A model generated the notes under the pieces. That model ran no database searches, was not told the DNA's origin, and was given only the letters and a program-made list of their open reading frames with translations. This document shows, one piece after another, positions 30,991 to 42,165 of a stretch of 64,000 nt of DNA. The position numbers and the translations under genes are program-made. Each line of letters opens with the position of its first letter. The stretch's first letter is position 1. Source of the DNA: Ascaphus truei (lineage: Eukaryota; Chordata; Amphibia; Anura; Ascaphidae); NCBI GenBank assembly GCA_036426205.1, contig CM071570.1:68163585-68227584 (forward strand), read 5' to 3'.

Positions 30991-31549
30991 TGAATAAAAC
31001 ACACATATCAATAAAGACTCGTTCCTTACCTTTGCGGGTATCTGCTACGGTATGGAAGCAGCATGAATATTTATTTAATATTACTGTACAGTGAGCAGTG
31101 GGTCCCCCGAGATGAACCGCATCGCTTTGTGGACCAGGGACCCCCTGCTTCCCGAGTTACAGGCCCCAGAATGTGTCATCGGGTGGCAGTGTCGCCGTCA
31201 TCTTTATAGCGTCCCATTCGCGACGTGCCAGCTATAAATATGGCGGCGACACTGGCACCGATGCCCCAAACCGGGGCCTGTAACTCGGGAAGCAGGGGTT
31301 CTCTGAGCCACAAATTAATGCGGTTCAGCTCAGGGGGCCCCCTGCTCCCGCACAATAGTATTAAAAATACATAAATGCTGCTTCATTACCATAGCAGATA
31401 GCCACTAAGGCAATGAAGGGGTTAAGGCAGAATTGCATGTTTATTGGGGACATTTGCCCCCAATAAACATTGCAATAAACAACATACACCCCCTGTGTAT
31501 TTAAAATACATAAACAACAATAAATACATTAAATACATATAGTACTCAC

Positions 31550-33640
31550 CACCCGGGTCCGCTGCCACGCTGAAGGCCATCCTCCTCTTCATCCTGCCAT
31601 GCCCCCTCCGCTGCTGCAAAAACGACACATAAGAGAAAACATCCAATGTCATGTCCCCTAACCCCATAATCACCATAGCGGTTATTAACGCTACAGTCTT
31701 AAGGGGTTAACCCACCCTCACCCACCACTCGGACCCTACATACCCTCCCACACTAACCCCCCCCCCATGTTGCCTAACTCCCTCACCCACTACCCACAAG
31801 GGAGGCCTACCCACATACCCAACCACCCCCAGTACACACAATAAAAACAATACAGTGATACATAATAAACATTATTATATTTATTAAATACATTACCCAC
31901 CCCCTGTGCCCCCCCATAAATACAAGATTTATCCTTTTACATACAGGGTTCATAACGCAGCCCTACGCGAGTCCCCGGTGGGCTGGCGGGGCACCTGACA
32001 GACCTACAGGGTACCAGAAGCCCTTTTCAAACAGGTTCTGGAGGCCTGTTGGTGGGTCCCGCCAGTGCCATGGCCCCCAGGTGGTCTCCTTGGGTCACCG
32101 TGGGCCACAATTGGGTCCCCACGGTAGGCCCAAGGATGTCTGGGAGCCCCGGGTCAGACCCACAGGTGTCTGCGGGGCCTCGGGTGGTTCCCACGGGGGT
32201 CTGGGGAACTCACGGGCGCTCACTACGGGTCCGTGGTGCCCCCACAGAAGTGGGACCACACATCTTCATCCCTGCAGACTACGGGTCTGCTGTGCCCCCA
32301 CAGATGTGAGGCCACCGCTTCATCCCCGCATGTGTCACCCGTGGAACCATCAGCCTGGTACCCATGGGATACCCGAGGTAACCACAGGTGGTCTCCAGAG
32401 GTCTCACGCGGAACCACAGAACAAACCCTGAATGTAAAAAAAATAAACCTGGCCTATACATTCAATACATACACCCCCCCCAACACCTACAGTACAATAA
32501 TGTGCAAAATAACTATTATCCAGATAGGGATAATAGATTATTTGCCCATTATTAAAAACATTAACTAGCATATTCAAATAAATAAAGTACTACTGACCTT
32601 ATCAATAAGAAGTCTCCGTCGCCAGCAACATCCTTGTCTTGCCCACAAAATACATAGCCAAAACAAAGCCAATACATTGTAATTGCATTCAGATATCAAT
32701 TAACCCCTTAAACACCTTATCGGATAATAACCGCAAAGGTAATTAAGGGGTTAAGCCACACTGGCCCGATACCCACCCTTCACCCATGAAGTGGTTTCCT
32801 CGGGTATCTCACGGGTACCAGGCTGGTGGTTCCACGGGTGACACATGCGGGGATGAAGCGGTGGCCTCACATCTGTGGGGGCACAGCGGACCCGTAGTCT
32901 GCGGGGATGAAGCTGTGTGGTCCCACTTCTGTGGGGGCACCGCGGACCCGTAGTGAGCACCCGTGAGTTCCCCAGACCCCCATGGGAACCACCCGAGGCC
33001 CCGCAGACACCTGTGGGTCTGACCTGGGGCTCCCAGACATCCTTGGGCCTACCGTGGGGACCCAATTGTGGCCCACGGTGGCCCAAGGAGACCACCTGGG
33101 GGCCATGGTGCTGGCGGGACCCACCAACAGGCCTCCAGAACCTGTTTGAAAAGGGCTGCTGGTACCATGTAGGTCAGTCAGGTGCCCCGCCAGCCCACCG
33201 GGGACTCGCGTAGGGCTGCGTTATGAACCCTGTATGTAAAAGGATACATCTTGTATTTATGGGGGGGCACAGGGGGTGGGTAATGTATTTAATAAATATA
33301 ATGATGTTTATTATGTATCACTGTATTGTTTTTATTGTGGGTACTGGGGGTGGGGGGTTATGTGGGTAGGCCTCCTGTGGGTAGTGGGTGAGGGTGGTTA
33401 GGCCACACGGGTGGGGGTTAGTGTGGGAGGGTATGTAGGTGTCCCGAGTTGTGGGTGAGGGGTGGGTTAACCCCTTAATGACTGTAGAGGTTAATAACTG
33501 CTATGGTGATTAGGGGTTAGGGGCACATTACATGGATGTTTTCATTATTGTGTCTGTTTTGCAGCAGCGGAGGGAGCATGGGCGGATGAAGAGGAGGATG
33601 GCCTTCATCGTGCAGCCGGAATGAGGTGGTAAGTGCTATA
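31550..33640. repeat. Long inverted repeat core of the fold-back
   Basis: Two arms of about 880 bp around a 330-bp centre. Inside the arms, short blocks with 'cacgggtgacacatgcgggg' and 'gtggggtcccacttctgt'-like units repeat at 30-60 bp spacing, so each arm also has a tandem character. Confidence 0.75.
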
Positions 33641-33907
33641 TTATTTAATGTATTGATTGGTTGTTTAGTATTTAAAAATGGGCACATACTATTATCCCTT
33701 TGTGATAATAGTAATTGTGGCCATTACTATACTGTATGTGTTAAGGGGGGGGGGTGGTATGTCTCTTATAAGTATGTATGTGTTTTAGACATTAATTTGG
33801 GGGGGCACATAATTGGTACTGCGGCCTGCGGGTAACACCCGAGGGCCCCCGCGGCCTATAGTATCATTGATGTGCTATATGGTGTATGTTAGGGTTGTTG
33901 GGTTATA

Positions 33908-33955
33908 TATATATATATATAATATATATATATATATATAATATATATTTATTCT
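33908..33955. repeat. (TA)n microsatellite
   Basis: atatatatatat runs with short interruptions (aatatatata) inside the fold-back. Confidence 0.9.
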
Positions 33956-34634
33956 ATATGAGGATATTTATTTATTGCTTATTTTAGTGAGGGGCTGCTG
34001 TGGTGTGATTATTTTTTATTGTGGGTAGCGGGGGTGGGTGAAGGGGTATTAGCCCCAACGGTGGTTGTTTAGGGCTGCGGATGGGTAGTGGAGGGCTTAA
34101 CCCTGTCATGACCGTAGCGTTGTAACTGCTACGATTAGGAAGGGGTTAAGTGCACCTGTAACCCCCCCCCGCAAGTCCTAAACTCACACCAGGGGCCAAA
34201 TACCCCCTTCACCCACCCCCGCTACCCACAATAAAGCTGGCACGGTGGGTTAACCCCTTCATTGCCTTAGCGGTTTGCCGCTAAGGTAATGAAGAGGGCT
34301 GTACATGCCTTTTTCCTGCCTCGTATGCATGCCGGGGGGCTGTGCTGGTATCAGCTCCGGAGAACCCCGGCATCAATCACAGACAGGAAAAAGGGCTGAT
34401 TTTTTCTAAGTGTCGCCCTTACCGATGCTTCTCCTCCACCAACTTGCCAACTTTAGTTGGCGGGCTGGATTCCCGATAAACTCTCCATTCTGGTGTGGCT
34501 TATCGGCAGCCGTCTCCCGATAATTTTTTATCGGGAGGAAAAGTTGCCAATAATTCCCACTTATCGGCGCTTACTGAATCTGGAGGGCAAAAAATGCAGA
34601 AAAACGCCTTATCGGGGCTTACTGCATGAGGCCC

Positions 34635-35160
34635 TTGGTCTTTCCATTCCGTGTCCTGTGGAAAGTAGACTGTAGTACTGCAAAGTTACTGTAGTCACGG
34701 ATATGGAGCATCTCACTTGTTCAGGTGGTTCAAACTTTGTAATCTTGTTTTTCAATTGAGCAGTGTTCCCAGCACTCACTGTACCGTTGTCTTCACAGGC
34801 ATTTGTTTCTGTGGGATACAGACGCTTGGGCTGGGCCAATACCTTTTTCTCCAACTTCAGCTGAGAAACCGCATGCTGGGCAGCAGTAAAGTCCAACATA
34901 GCATCATGCTCAATCCTTAGGGCCTCGAGTGTCTTATCCAGGTCACGCTTTTGTTTCTCAGCCATCTTGCGGCCAGCACGCTCAGTCTCCAGGTCCTTCC
35001 AAAGGTCTTGAAGCTGTCCTTCTGCATATCTTTTTTCACTCAGTGCAGTTGCCAGTTCAGCTTCTTTGGCGCTAAGTCGCGATTCCACATCTGCCAGCTG
35101 GTTCAGCGCAAGGCTTAAATCTGTTTATTTTCCTCTATTTCTGACCTGCAGCTGCCGGTG
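34635..35160 (-). pseudogene. Myosin II tail-like coiled coil, first part
   Basis: A 159-codon open stretch (35088-34609) begins ESRLSAKEAELATALSEKRY, AEGQLQDLWKDLETERAGR, KMAEKQKRDLDKTLEALRIE, then MLDFTAAQHA. The pattern E.ERA.R..AEKQKRDL...LEAL..E....LD.TAAQ is typical of the myosin II tail. The frame continues upstream (LALNQLADV). After about residue 75 the sequence no longer resembles myosin, and the last codons run into the fold-back. This is the upstream part of the gene fragment at 29620-30424. The assignment is from memory of myosin sequences. Confidence 0.6.
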
Positions 35161-35340
35161 CTCCTCCCAGTACAGTTTATATGTTAGGGTGGTAACCAGC
35201 TTAGCTACCCACCCAGTTATAAAGGGCTGGAGTAAAGGTTTAGATATTCTCCAAAGTGGAGTAGGATTTTATTGTGTTTATTTTTGTATGTTTTGCCTTG
35301 TTAAAGGAACAGGCGCAATAAAACCAAGATATAATTTCAC
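35161..35340. other. Unassigned spacer
   Basis: Between myosin-like sequence and the L1 element. No second LTR matching 28134-29605 is seen here, so the 5' side of that retroelement is missing. Confidence 0.4.
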
Positions 35341-35356
35341 CCTAATTGGTCTCCCT

Positions 35357-36050
35357 TAAATGTACCTCTGCACACATCTCTTACAGGTGGTCACCAGAAT
35401 GAATGAAGAAGAAAATAGAGTTGGTATAATGGAGGATTCAATTGCATTAATAGATCAAATGAAACATCAAGTAGATGATCTTAAAGTGCACAAAATGGAA
35501 TTAGAGGATCTCCAGAGAAGGAACAACATACAAATTTATGGTGTGCCAGAATAAACTGAGAAAAAGTTGTCTGAAACTTTTTTGAAACATTTGATCCTCC
35601 TCTTGACATTCAAAGGACACTTCGCATCAGATCTAGCAATGAAAATATGAACAAGGATCCAAGGCCGATGATTTCATACTGTTTAAGATACCAACAAGTT
35701 AAGGAAATTCTTCTAATAGCTAAAAAAGATGAAAACCTTTCAATATAATGGACATCGAATTTCTTCCTCAGTGGATTTTTCTAGAGATACTGCTAATCTC
35801 AGGAAACAATTCCTTTCTCTTTGGCCGGTGTTACATAAATTACAAACCAGGTTTGGTCTTGTGGAACTTGCAAAATTGTTGGTGACATACAAATCTAAGT
35901 TTTTGGAATTTTATGATCCTTCAGAGTTAGCGGCATATATTTCCCCACAAAGTGTTACATTCATGGATGCGACGGAACCTCTATTTGATCAACAGAATGC
36001 TAGTCTTCCACATCGAGACAAATCTAATACAGAGTGCTTTTCCTGGTAAT
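35357..36050 (+). pseudogene. L1 ORF1 (coiled coil and RNA-binding domain)
   Basis: The first open stretch (35360-35554) ends MELEDLQRRNNIQIYGVPE, the conserved 'D...RSRRNNIRI.G.PE' start of the RNA-recognition domain of L1 ORF1 after a coiled coil. A later stretch (35729-36049) reads VDFSRDTANLRKQFLSLWPV, then FGLVELAKLLVTYKSKFLEF, the C-terminal domain ('DLS..T...R'). Frameshifts and stops lie between (35553-35728). ORF1 binds L1 RNA in intact elements. Confidence 0.75.
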
Positions 36051-36329
36051 GTACAGGTTAAAAAGAGCTTCAATCAGACTTATAACTATGCAACTAATTT
36101 TGACAGATTTATTATAAATCATTCTTCCTGGTAATGCACAGGTTATTAAGAATTTATATTAGTCTTAGGTACTCTTGAGATGTAGTCTGCCGTGAAGTGG
36201 CTCAAGGGCTTACAACACTTTGGCCAAAGAGTTAAACTAAAAGACCATTTAATTCAAATGATAGCTATACATATATATTTAGGCACTGTACCGTGTATAA
36301 GTTTCATTGGATGTGCACTAAGCTCTGTC

Positions 36330-37262
36330 TGTGTTTCATGTTCTGTCTCTGGTTTTAAAAATAGATAATACTAGAAAGAAATTATTGGATCTTGAAACGG
36401 AGAATAAAAGATCAGGCTCCTCTCATACATTGGAACGTGTAATTGAGACTAGAGGTAAACTCAACATATTTTTGTCAGAGAAAATAGAAAGGGATATTAT
36501 GTATACCAAACAGTTTTTGTTTTTATAATAAAGCTAATAAACCAGAAAGATTACTAGCACACAAACTTAAAGAATGTCAACAGAGAAACTTTATTCAATC
36601 CATATTTAATTTTAGAGGGCAGAAATCATAGGAGGATAAATTCAAATGGGATACTTTTCTTGACTTTTATCAAAAATTTATACTAGTGAAAAATGGAATT
36701 TGTCTCTTTTATATTTATTTCTGGAGTCTATTTCACTACCTCAGATTTTGGAGGAGGATAGGGAAATACTGGATTTCCATTATCAGAAGAAGATATGGTT
36801 AAAGCCATTAAAACTTTAAAGATGCATAAAGTTCCAGGCTTAGATGGATATACAGAATCTTATAAAAATGTTTATTTTCTTCTTACACTTCATCTAACTA
36901 ATCTTTTTTAATTAATTTCTAGTTTATGAACAAGTTACTTCATCGATGACGGATGCTTCAATCTCTTTACTCCTTAAATCAGATTAGGATCTGGAATTAT
37001 GTTCCTCTTATAGGCCTATTGTTTACTTAGTTTAGATGCTAAATTATTTACTATAGTTTTAGCCATGAGACTAGAAAACTTGTTTCCCGCTCTTATTAAT
37101 AATGTTAATAATGATCAATCTGGATTTATTTTAGAACACCAAACTTTTGATAACAGCCGTTAAAATCTAGATTTGATTCAGCATGCTAACAAATATAAGA
37201 TTCTTTCAGTAGCTTTAGCTTTGGATGTAGAAAAAGCATTTGACAGAGTAGATTGGTCCTAT
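36330..37262 (+). pseudogene. L1 ORF2, pre-RT region and RT start
   Basis: Frames read LLDLETENKRSGSSHTLERV, EKIERDIMYTKQF, then MHKVPGLDGYTES (the 'K.PG.DG...E' block), then SYRPI, ALDVEKAFDRVDWSYI (catalytic block A with Asp). Stops and frame changes occur every 50-100 bp. Confidence 0.7.
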
Positions 37263-38309
37263 ATAGATCAGACAAATAAGGCTGGTTCAAGTGCACATAC
37301 TGTTTAAGTGAAAACCCAGTGAACACACTAGTGATACAATAATAAAAAATATTACATTACATATGGAAGTAGTGCAGCTTTAGAAAAGGGACTCAATTCA
37401 AAGTTTTAACCGTCCCTGATGAAACTCAATGAGTGGAATGTGTAGGGTGAGCGTGCAGATCATGTAGAGACCCCCAAGGGGTGTGGTGAACTACTCTGAG
37501 GATCCTGGGACAAGGTTTCTTCAGGTTTCTTCTTTTTTTTCCCCTTCCTGTATTTGGACATCATTCTCTGTGGGTGGCCACCACAGGTGTTTGTATCAGG
37601 AAGGAGTGTTGCAGTCCTCAACTACAATCTGACCCAGGTGGTCCATATGCTTGCACCTACAGCACTTTTGTAAGTGTATTACCTTTATTTTACTATATAA
37701 AAAACAAACTACACTATTTGTGTCCTCTCTGTTCTGTTCCTCCACATATGGAAATCTACTCCATCTCCTTATCCTGTTCCTAAGGGATGTTATTCAAAGC
37801 TTGTTTGACGAATTCTATGAGTTGGTGACTCTAAACAACCACACTGTCTTTTTATCTTCACAATTGTGAGTGAGATACTTAGAATGTGTCACTGTACTAA
37901 TTAATTAGCTGTACAATATTGCACTATATTTTTCCTGTTTTTTCATATTTTTGGGGAGTATTTGTGCTCTTGATTTCCTGCATATGGTCCTACATGGAAC
38001 AAGTATTATACAATTTTTGATTAGGCCCTGATATTATCAAATTCATTTTATTTATTTATTTATTTATAAAATATTTTACCAGGAAGTAATACTTTGAGAG
38101 TTACCTCTCGTTTTCAAGTATGTCCTGGGCACAGAGTAAAACAAATAATACATGGTTACAAGTACAGTTACATAAATGAACAGGGTATACATTATATACA
38201 AGACATTGCGTGCACAGTTAAAGAAAATATATATTATGAGCGTATGAAACAGTTACAGACCAGGTTAAAATGTGATACAGCCTTCATATTAGCTAATACA
38301 AAATTCCTC
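37263..38309. mobile_element. Composite insertion in L1 ORF2
   Basis: Interrupts ORF2 after the FDRVDW block. It contains a decayed hammerhead-like motif (37418-37462), AT-rich sequence of unknown origin (37560-38035) and a copy of the dispersed repeat (38041-38290). No gene is recognised. Confidence 0.5.
38041..38290. repeat. Dispersed repeat, copy 2 (uninterrupted)
   Basis: Same repeat as 12718-13430 without the Tc1-like MITE: ttataaaatattttaccagg, cctctcgttttcaagtatgt, caaataatacatggttacaa. It provides the empty target site for the MITE at 12785-13180 (single TA near 38119). Confidence 0.8.
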
Positions 38310-38790
38310 GTGCTCAGGTTTTAGTTAATGTGTCTTTAACTGATAGATTTTTAATTTCTAGAGGGACATGGCAGAGTTGTCCTCTTTCACCTCTTATTTT
38401 TGCTATGGTATGGAAGCATAAGCGCAAAAGATTAGGGAGGATAATCTAATTAGAGGTACTGTATTCAAATGGGTCCAGCTCATTATAAAATTTCTATGTT
38501 TGCAGATGACATCTTACTTATTGTTTCAAATCCAGAATGAAGTAATAGAAATGCTTAATATATTTGATCTTGTTTCTGGATTAAAGATTCATTTTGCTAA
38601 ATTAGATATTCTCAATCTCACTCGTCCAAGTGATCAAATTGATTTTTTTACTAATCTCTTTCCTTTCAAATGGGCAAAAATATATTTAAATTATTTGGGT
38701 ATTCACATTACCAACTCTTACAATACTTTATATAAACATAACTTCCAAATCTTCTTAAGGATATACTGTATATATAAATAAGGATCTTCT
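38310..38790 (+). pseudogene. L1 ORF2, RT catalytic end
   Basis: Reads SRGTWQSCPLSPLIFAM (block B, Q-S-C-P-L-S-P), then after frame changes MFADDILLIVSNPE at about 38496-38540 (FADD). The open stretch 38500-38781 (in a neighbouring frame) has EMLNIFDLVSGLKIHFAKLD and KIYLNYLGIHITNSYNTLY, the usual thumb blocks. No cysteine-rich end is found. Confidence 0.75.
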
Positions 38791-38920
38791 ATAGTGCATT
38801 CTTATGACATTTCTTGGATTAGCAGGAACATAAATAGAAAGATGAATGTTATCAAGACTGCTATCTTTTTCAAGCTTTACATTATACTCTGTAGATGATT
38901 TGACAGTATGGTATTCTGTG

Positions 38921-39477
38921 TTTTAAATATATTATATATATTGAAACATACATCATTCTACTTTGTCTGTTTAATTATTGTATTTATATTGTTTCATATT
39001 ATTCAAAACTAATAACAAGATTTAAAAAAAAAAATCACTACAGCAGATTCTTGGTTGCAAGGAATTAGCAAAAAGGCATACATATTAGTATCAACAAATA
39101 ATTGTTGATTCAGTATTCTATTTTACATTCCTCCAGTTTTAGTAGATTGACTAAAAACTACACTCACTTAACATTTATGCTATGTACTTAAGAAATGGTT
39201 GTAATTTGTTAATGTTTAATGCTTTTCATTTACATTTAAAGAAACTACAGTAAGTGATTCCATTTCTTTTTCATAAATGCGTGATCCTGCACAGTGTAGT
39301 TGTCATAATGTTTAATTTGCTTGTTAAGCGGGTTGACATCTGCCACAGCATTATATCATATAACAAATATTTATTGCCACAGCTTACTTTTCTTTTCATA
39401 ATTTTGGTTCCAGTTTTGCCTAATAAATTTGTTGGCTTTGAATTAGTGAATAATATGTGAATTAGTGTATATATTGT
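38921..39477. other. AT-rich sequence
   Basis: No gene or repeat recognised; probably the 3' flank of the L1 element. Confidence 0.4.
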
Positions 39478-39722
39478 GACAAAAGTCCTTTGGGGCAGTA
39501 AGACTTTTGTCCAGGCCTGATATAACACAGTCTTCTAGGGCAATAACAGGAAAGAAACTAGTTTATTAGGCTCCCATGCTTTTGCCTGCTTTTATTTTCC
39601 CCGGGAGTGGGATTGCAGCATATAAAACAAACAAAGGAGAAATAAAATCCTAGCTAATCTGAGCTTTAACTATACAGTTTATACCCTACCTTGTACTGTA
39701 TGTAGTTTGGTGGCTTGCCCAC
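39478..39722. mobile_element. Possible LTR fragment
   Basis: Starts tgacaaaagtcctttggggc and runs to the left end of the next LTR. Composition and the start (TGTGACA...) resemble an LTR cut by the insertion at 39723. Weak call. Confidence 0.25.
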
Positions 39723-40474
39723 TGTCAGGATCGGACTCAGGCCCCGCCTCCGTGTGGCATCCTGCGACGTCACGGGTGACGCGCATCAGCTACATCTTAC
39801 ACGCAGGCGCCGCACCACTTGGAAAGAAAATACACCAAGGACTGGTCCCAGGCGCCGCACACACACAGACAACGCACGTCGCATGCTACCTACACAGGTG
39901 CCATGTGGACACAGGCAAAAAAGGGGTTAACACTCTCATCAGCTGCTCCACACCTGTAGTGTATTCTGCCCCGGCACATAGCATACATCTAACTACTCAT
40001 TACCCTGCAGCTGTGGGCTGTTCTGCATTTGTTACCTTGCACCTGTGTGCTACCTTTCCATTGGCTGCCTGTCCTTTAAATGCTCAGCCAGCCCTCCTTC
40101 AAACTGGCTGAACATAAACTTAAGTTTGTGCTTCTTGTGCTTGCCTCAAGCAACCTACTGCCTTGCCTTGTTTCCCATTTTGACCACAGCTCATACCTGG
40201 ACTTCTGCCTTCTTTGACCTCTTGACCTCGGCTCGCTTCTGGACTTCCACCTTCTTTCCTCCTTGACCATGGCTACGGATAACGATGATTCTACTCTCTC
40301 CAATCCCTGACCATGGTGAGTATATACTACCATCCATACCTCTCCTACCCTGATCCGGCCACATGACCATTACTCTGCACTCTGGACGCGGTTATGTGGT
40401 TGTAGGTCGGTGGCTACTAACATCCCTACCTTAGCCTCGCGGTCCCTTCCTGTTTGTGGTGAGCACTCGTTACA
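39723..40474 (+). mobile_element. 5' LTR of sushi-like gypsy element A
   Basis: 752 bp starting tgtcaggatcgg and ending gagcactcgttaca. It has a CCAAT-type box in reverse (attgg at about 40070), TTTAAA at 40075-40080 and a predicted RNA start GGCTGAACATA at 40106-40116, about 30 bp downstream. Ten bases directly after the LTR (TATGCTCAGC, 40476-40485) are complementary to that start with one mismatch. The 3' LTR of this element is not in the window. Confidence 0.75.
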
Positions 40475-41003
40475 GTATGCTCAGCACCACAAACATGGAC
40501 CCCTGCTGAGGTGGATTGACTTTTGGACGCACATGCCAACATGTTTGACATAGTGGAAAGTACCTGGCACAAAATGACCAACGTATAGAGCTACTCCAAC
40601 GTTCGGTGCAAGCCATCACTGACCAGACCCAACGTGACTCCTCTTGCTCTGCCTCCCCAGCGACTCCTGTACCAACACCCATTTCTATGACCGGAGCTTC
40701 CGAAATACGACTGCCTACTCCCAACCGCTATGGTGGCGACCCCCTGGGCTCTTGCATTTTTTTGAACCAATGTTCTATTCACTTTTAACTCTTGCCATCC
40801 CGCTTTCAATCAGCACTCCAAGGTGGCATACATTGTATCCTTTCTAATGGATGACGCTTTAGCGTGGGCTTCGCCCATCTGGGAGCAAAGGCCGGACCTT
40901 ACTAGTGACATCACATGCTTCACCAAGGAATTCCGCAGAGTATTTGTTACCCCTGGACACAAAGTAACTGCTGCCTCTTCTCTTGTAAATATTTACCAGG
41001 TTA

Positions 41004-41420
41004 GGCCGAGTCCATAGAAGGACAGGCCGTGCTGAGCCGTGCGGACGCTCAGCGCTGAGCCCCTGCATCCTCAATGAGGATGCCTTGAGAGGGGGCTCAT
41101 GCGAGCGTCCGCAGGCGTGCGGAGGCTTTGGAATTTTCAGCCGAGCACCAAGCTGTTTTTCAGCGCTGTCGGCTGAAAACATCCAATCAGCCTGAAGCAG
41201 CGTCAACATCACGGCGCCGTGACGTCGGTGCCGTGATGTTGATGTCAGTGTGTCGCGGGCGATTGGCCCAGCGATGTCACTGCCCCGCCTCCAACCACCT
41301 CCCCCCCTGCTCCCTTCGCGCACGCTCGCTCGCCTGCAAGTCCGTGGAATCGCACTGACTTAAGCAGGCGAGCCTCAGCGTTAGCACACCTCCACTCTCC
41401 TGAAGCCTCTATGGCCCCGG
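41004..41420. mobile_element. Harbinger-like MITE in gag A
   Basis: The left end ggccgagtccatagaaggac and the right end 'cctctatggccccgg' are inverted copies. TTA lies on the left (41001-41003); the right side reads TCT, so the 3-bp duplication is not preserved or was lost when the adjoining LTR inserted. GC-rich with an internal palindrome around 41210 (catcacggcgccgtgacgtc). Confidence 0.65.
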
Positions 41421-41422
41421 TC

Positions 41423-42165
41423 TGTAACGCTGTGCTCACCACAAACAAGGTGGGACCATGGTGCTGAGGTGGGAAAGGATATTACGCCACCCACAGCCAC
41501 GGGGGCGCGTCTGGAGTGTAGAGTTGGTCGTGGTAGCCTGGTCAGGGTTGGCGAGGTGCGGATGGTCGATATAGTTGCCAGGTCAGAGGAGGAGAGGTAT
41601 GGAACGTTGCAGGTACTATTAGCCGTGTCTGGGTTTGGAGAGAGCAGAGTCGTCATAAACCATTTGCCGAGGTCAGATTTGGAGAGAGCAGAGTCGTCGT
41701 AGTCCGTTTGCCAAGGTCAGGTTTGGAGAAGAGCGGGTGGTCATGGAAAGCCGGGTCGGTACACAGGAAGGTAAGCAGCAAGACAAGGCAAGACTGTGGA
41801 GGCAGAGAAGAGGTGAGTGCAACCCAACTGGAACTTAGCTCAGCTGATTTGCCAGTGGGGCAGGTGAGCATATGTAGGAGAGAGCGTCCAATGAGGTACC
41901 TGCAGCATGGAGGTGTGTGCAAGGTGAGGGCTGTGGTAGGGCAGAGTGCAGGTTGAGTGATGAGGTGGATCTAGTTAGAGTGTGCATGTGCGCCTTGCAT
42001 GCCCGTGATTGGCGCTATTTAGAGGCGCAGGTGTGCGCGCGTGTGCCAGTGCAGCGGCGGTCGCCCGCCGTGGAAGGAGGTGGGAGCGAGCGGCGTGTAG
42101 GAGCCCACGGCGGTGAAGGTGAGTGGGGAGCACGAAAAAGCCGGCGTGGCTCCCTGAGCCTCATA
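41423..42165 (-). mobile_element. Solo LTR of sushi-like family
   Basis: The + strand starts tgtaacgctgtgctcaccac, the same as the end of LTR B (tgttacgctgtgctcaccac at 45277), so on the minus strand it is an LTR. The other end is less clear (agcctcata, about 42165). It sits next to the MITE at 41004 inside gag A. No internal region or partner LTR, and no clear target duplication. Confidence 0.6.

Larger units (their letters stand above)
30428..34634. mobile_element. 4.2-kb fold-back element
   Basis: The ends gggcctcatgccgtaagccc (30428) and gggcttactgcatgaggccc (ending 34634) are inverted copies, flanked by TTG on both sides (30425-30427, 34635-34637). Long inner arms at about 31550-32430 and 32760-33640 are inverted copies: gaaggccatcctcctcttca near 31572 against tgaagaggaggatggccttc near 33588. 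The centre is near 32600. Smaller hairpins with the 'ggtctccgg' module lie at 30738-30990 and 31087-31350. Repeated 'ccgctaaggtaatgaagggg' blocks lie in the outer parts. All open frames inside occur as mirrored pairs and carry no transposase. The element splits the myosin-like sequence. Confidence 0.75.
35341..38920 (+). mobile_element. L1-type LINE, decayed, both ORFs
   Basis: ORF1 (35357-36050), spacer, ORF2 (36330-37262 and 38310-38790) in order on the + strand. ORF2 lacks the endonuclease part between 36050 and 36330, and it is interrupted by an insertion at 37263-38309. There are stops throughout. It is a different, much older copy than the antisense L1 at 22525-24828. Confidence 0.75.

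Noticed and set aside
32049..33213. Open frames with similar products on both strands (MVGPAS..., MVSLGHRG...)
   Set aside because: They are mirrored pairs caused by the inverted arms of the fold-back; composition is repeat-like and no domain is seen.
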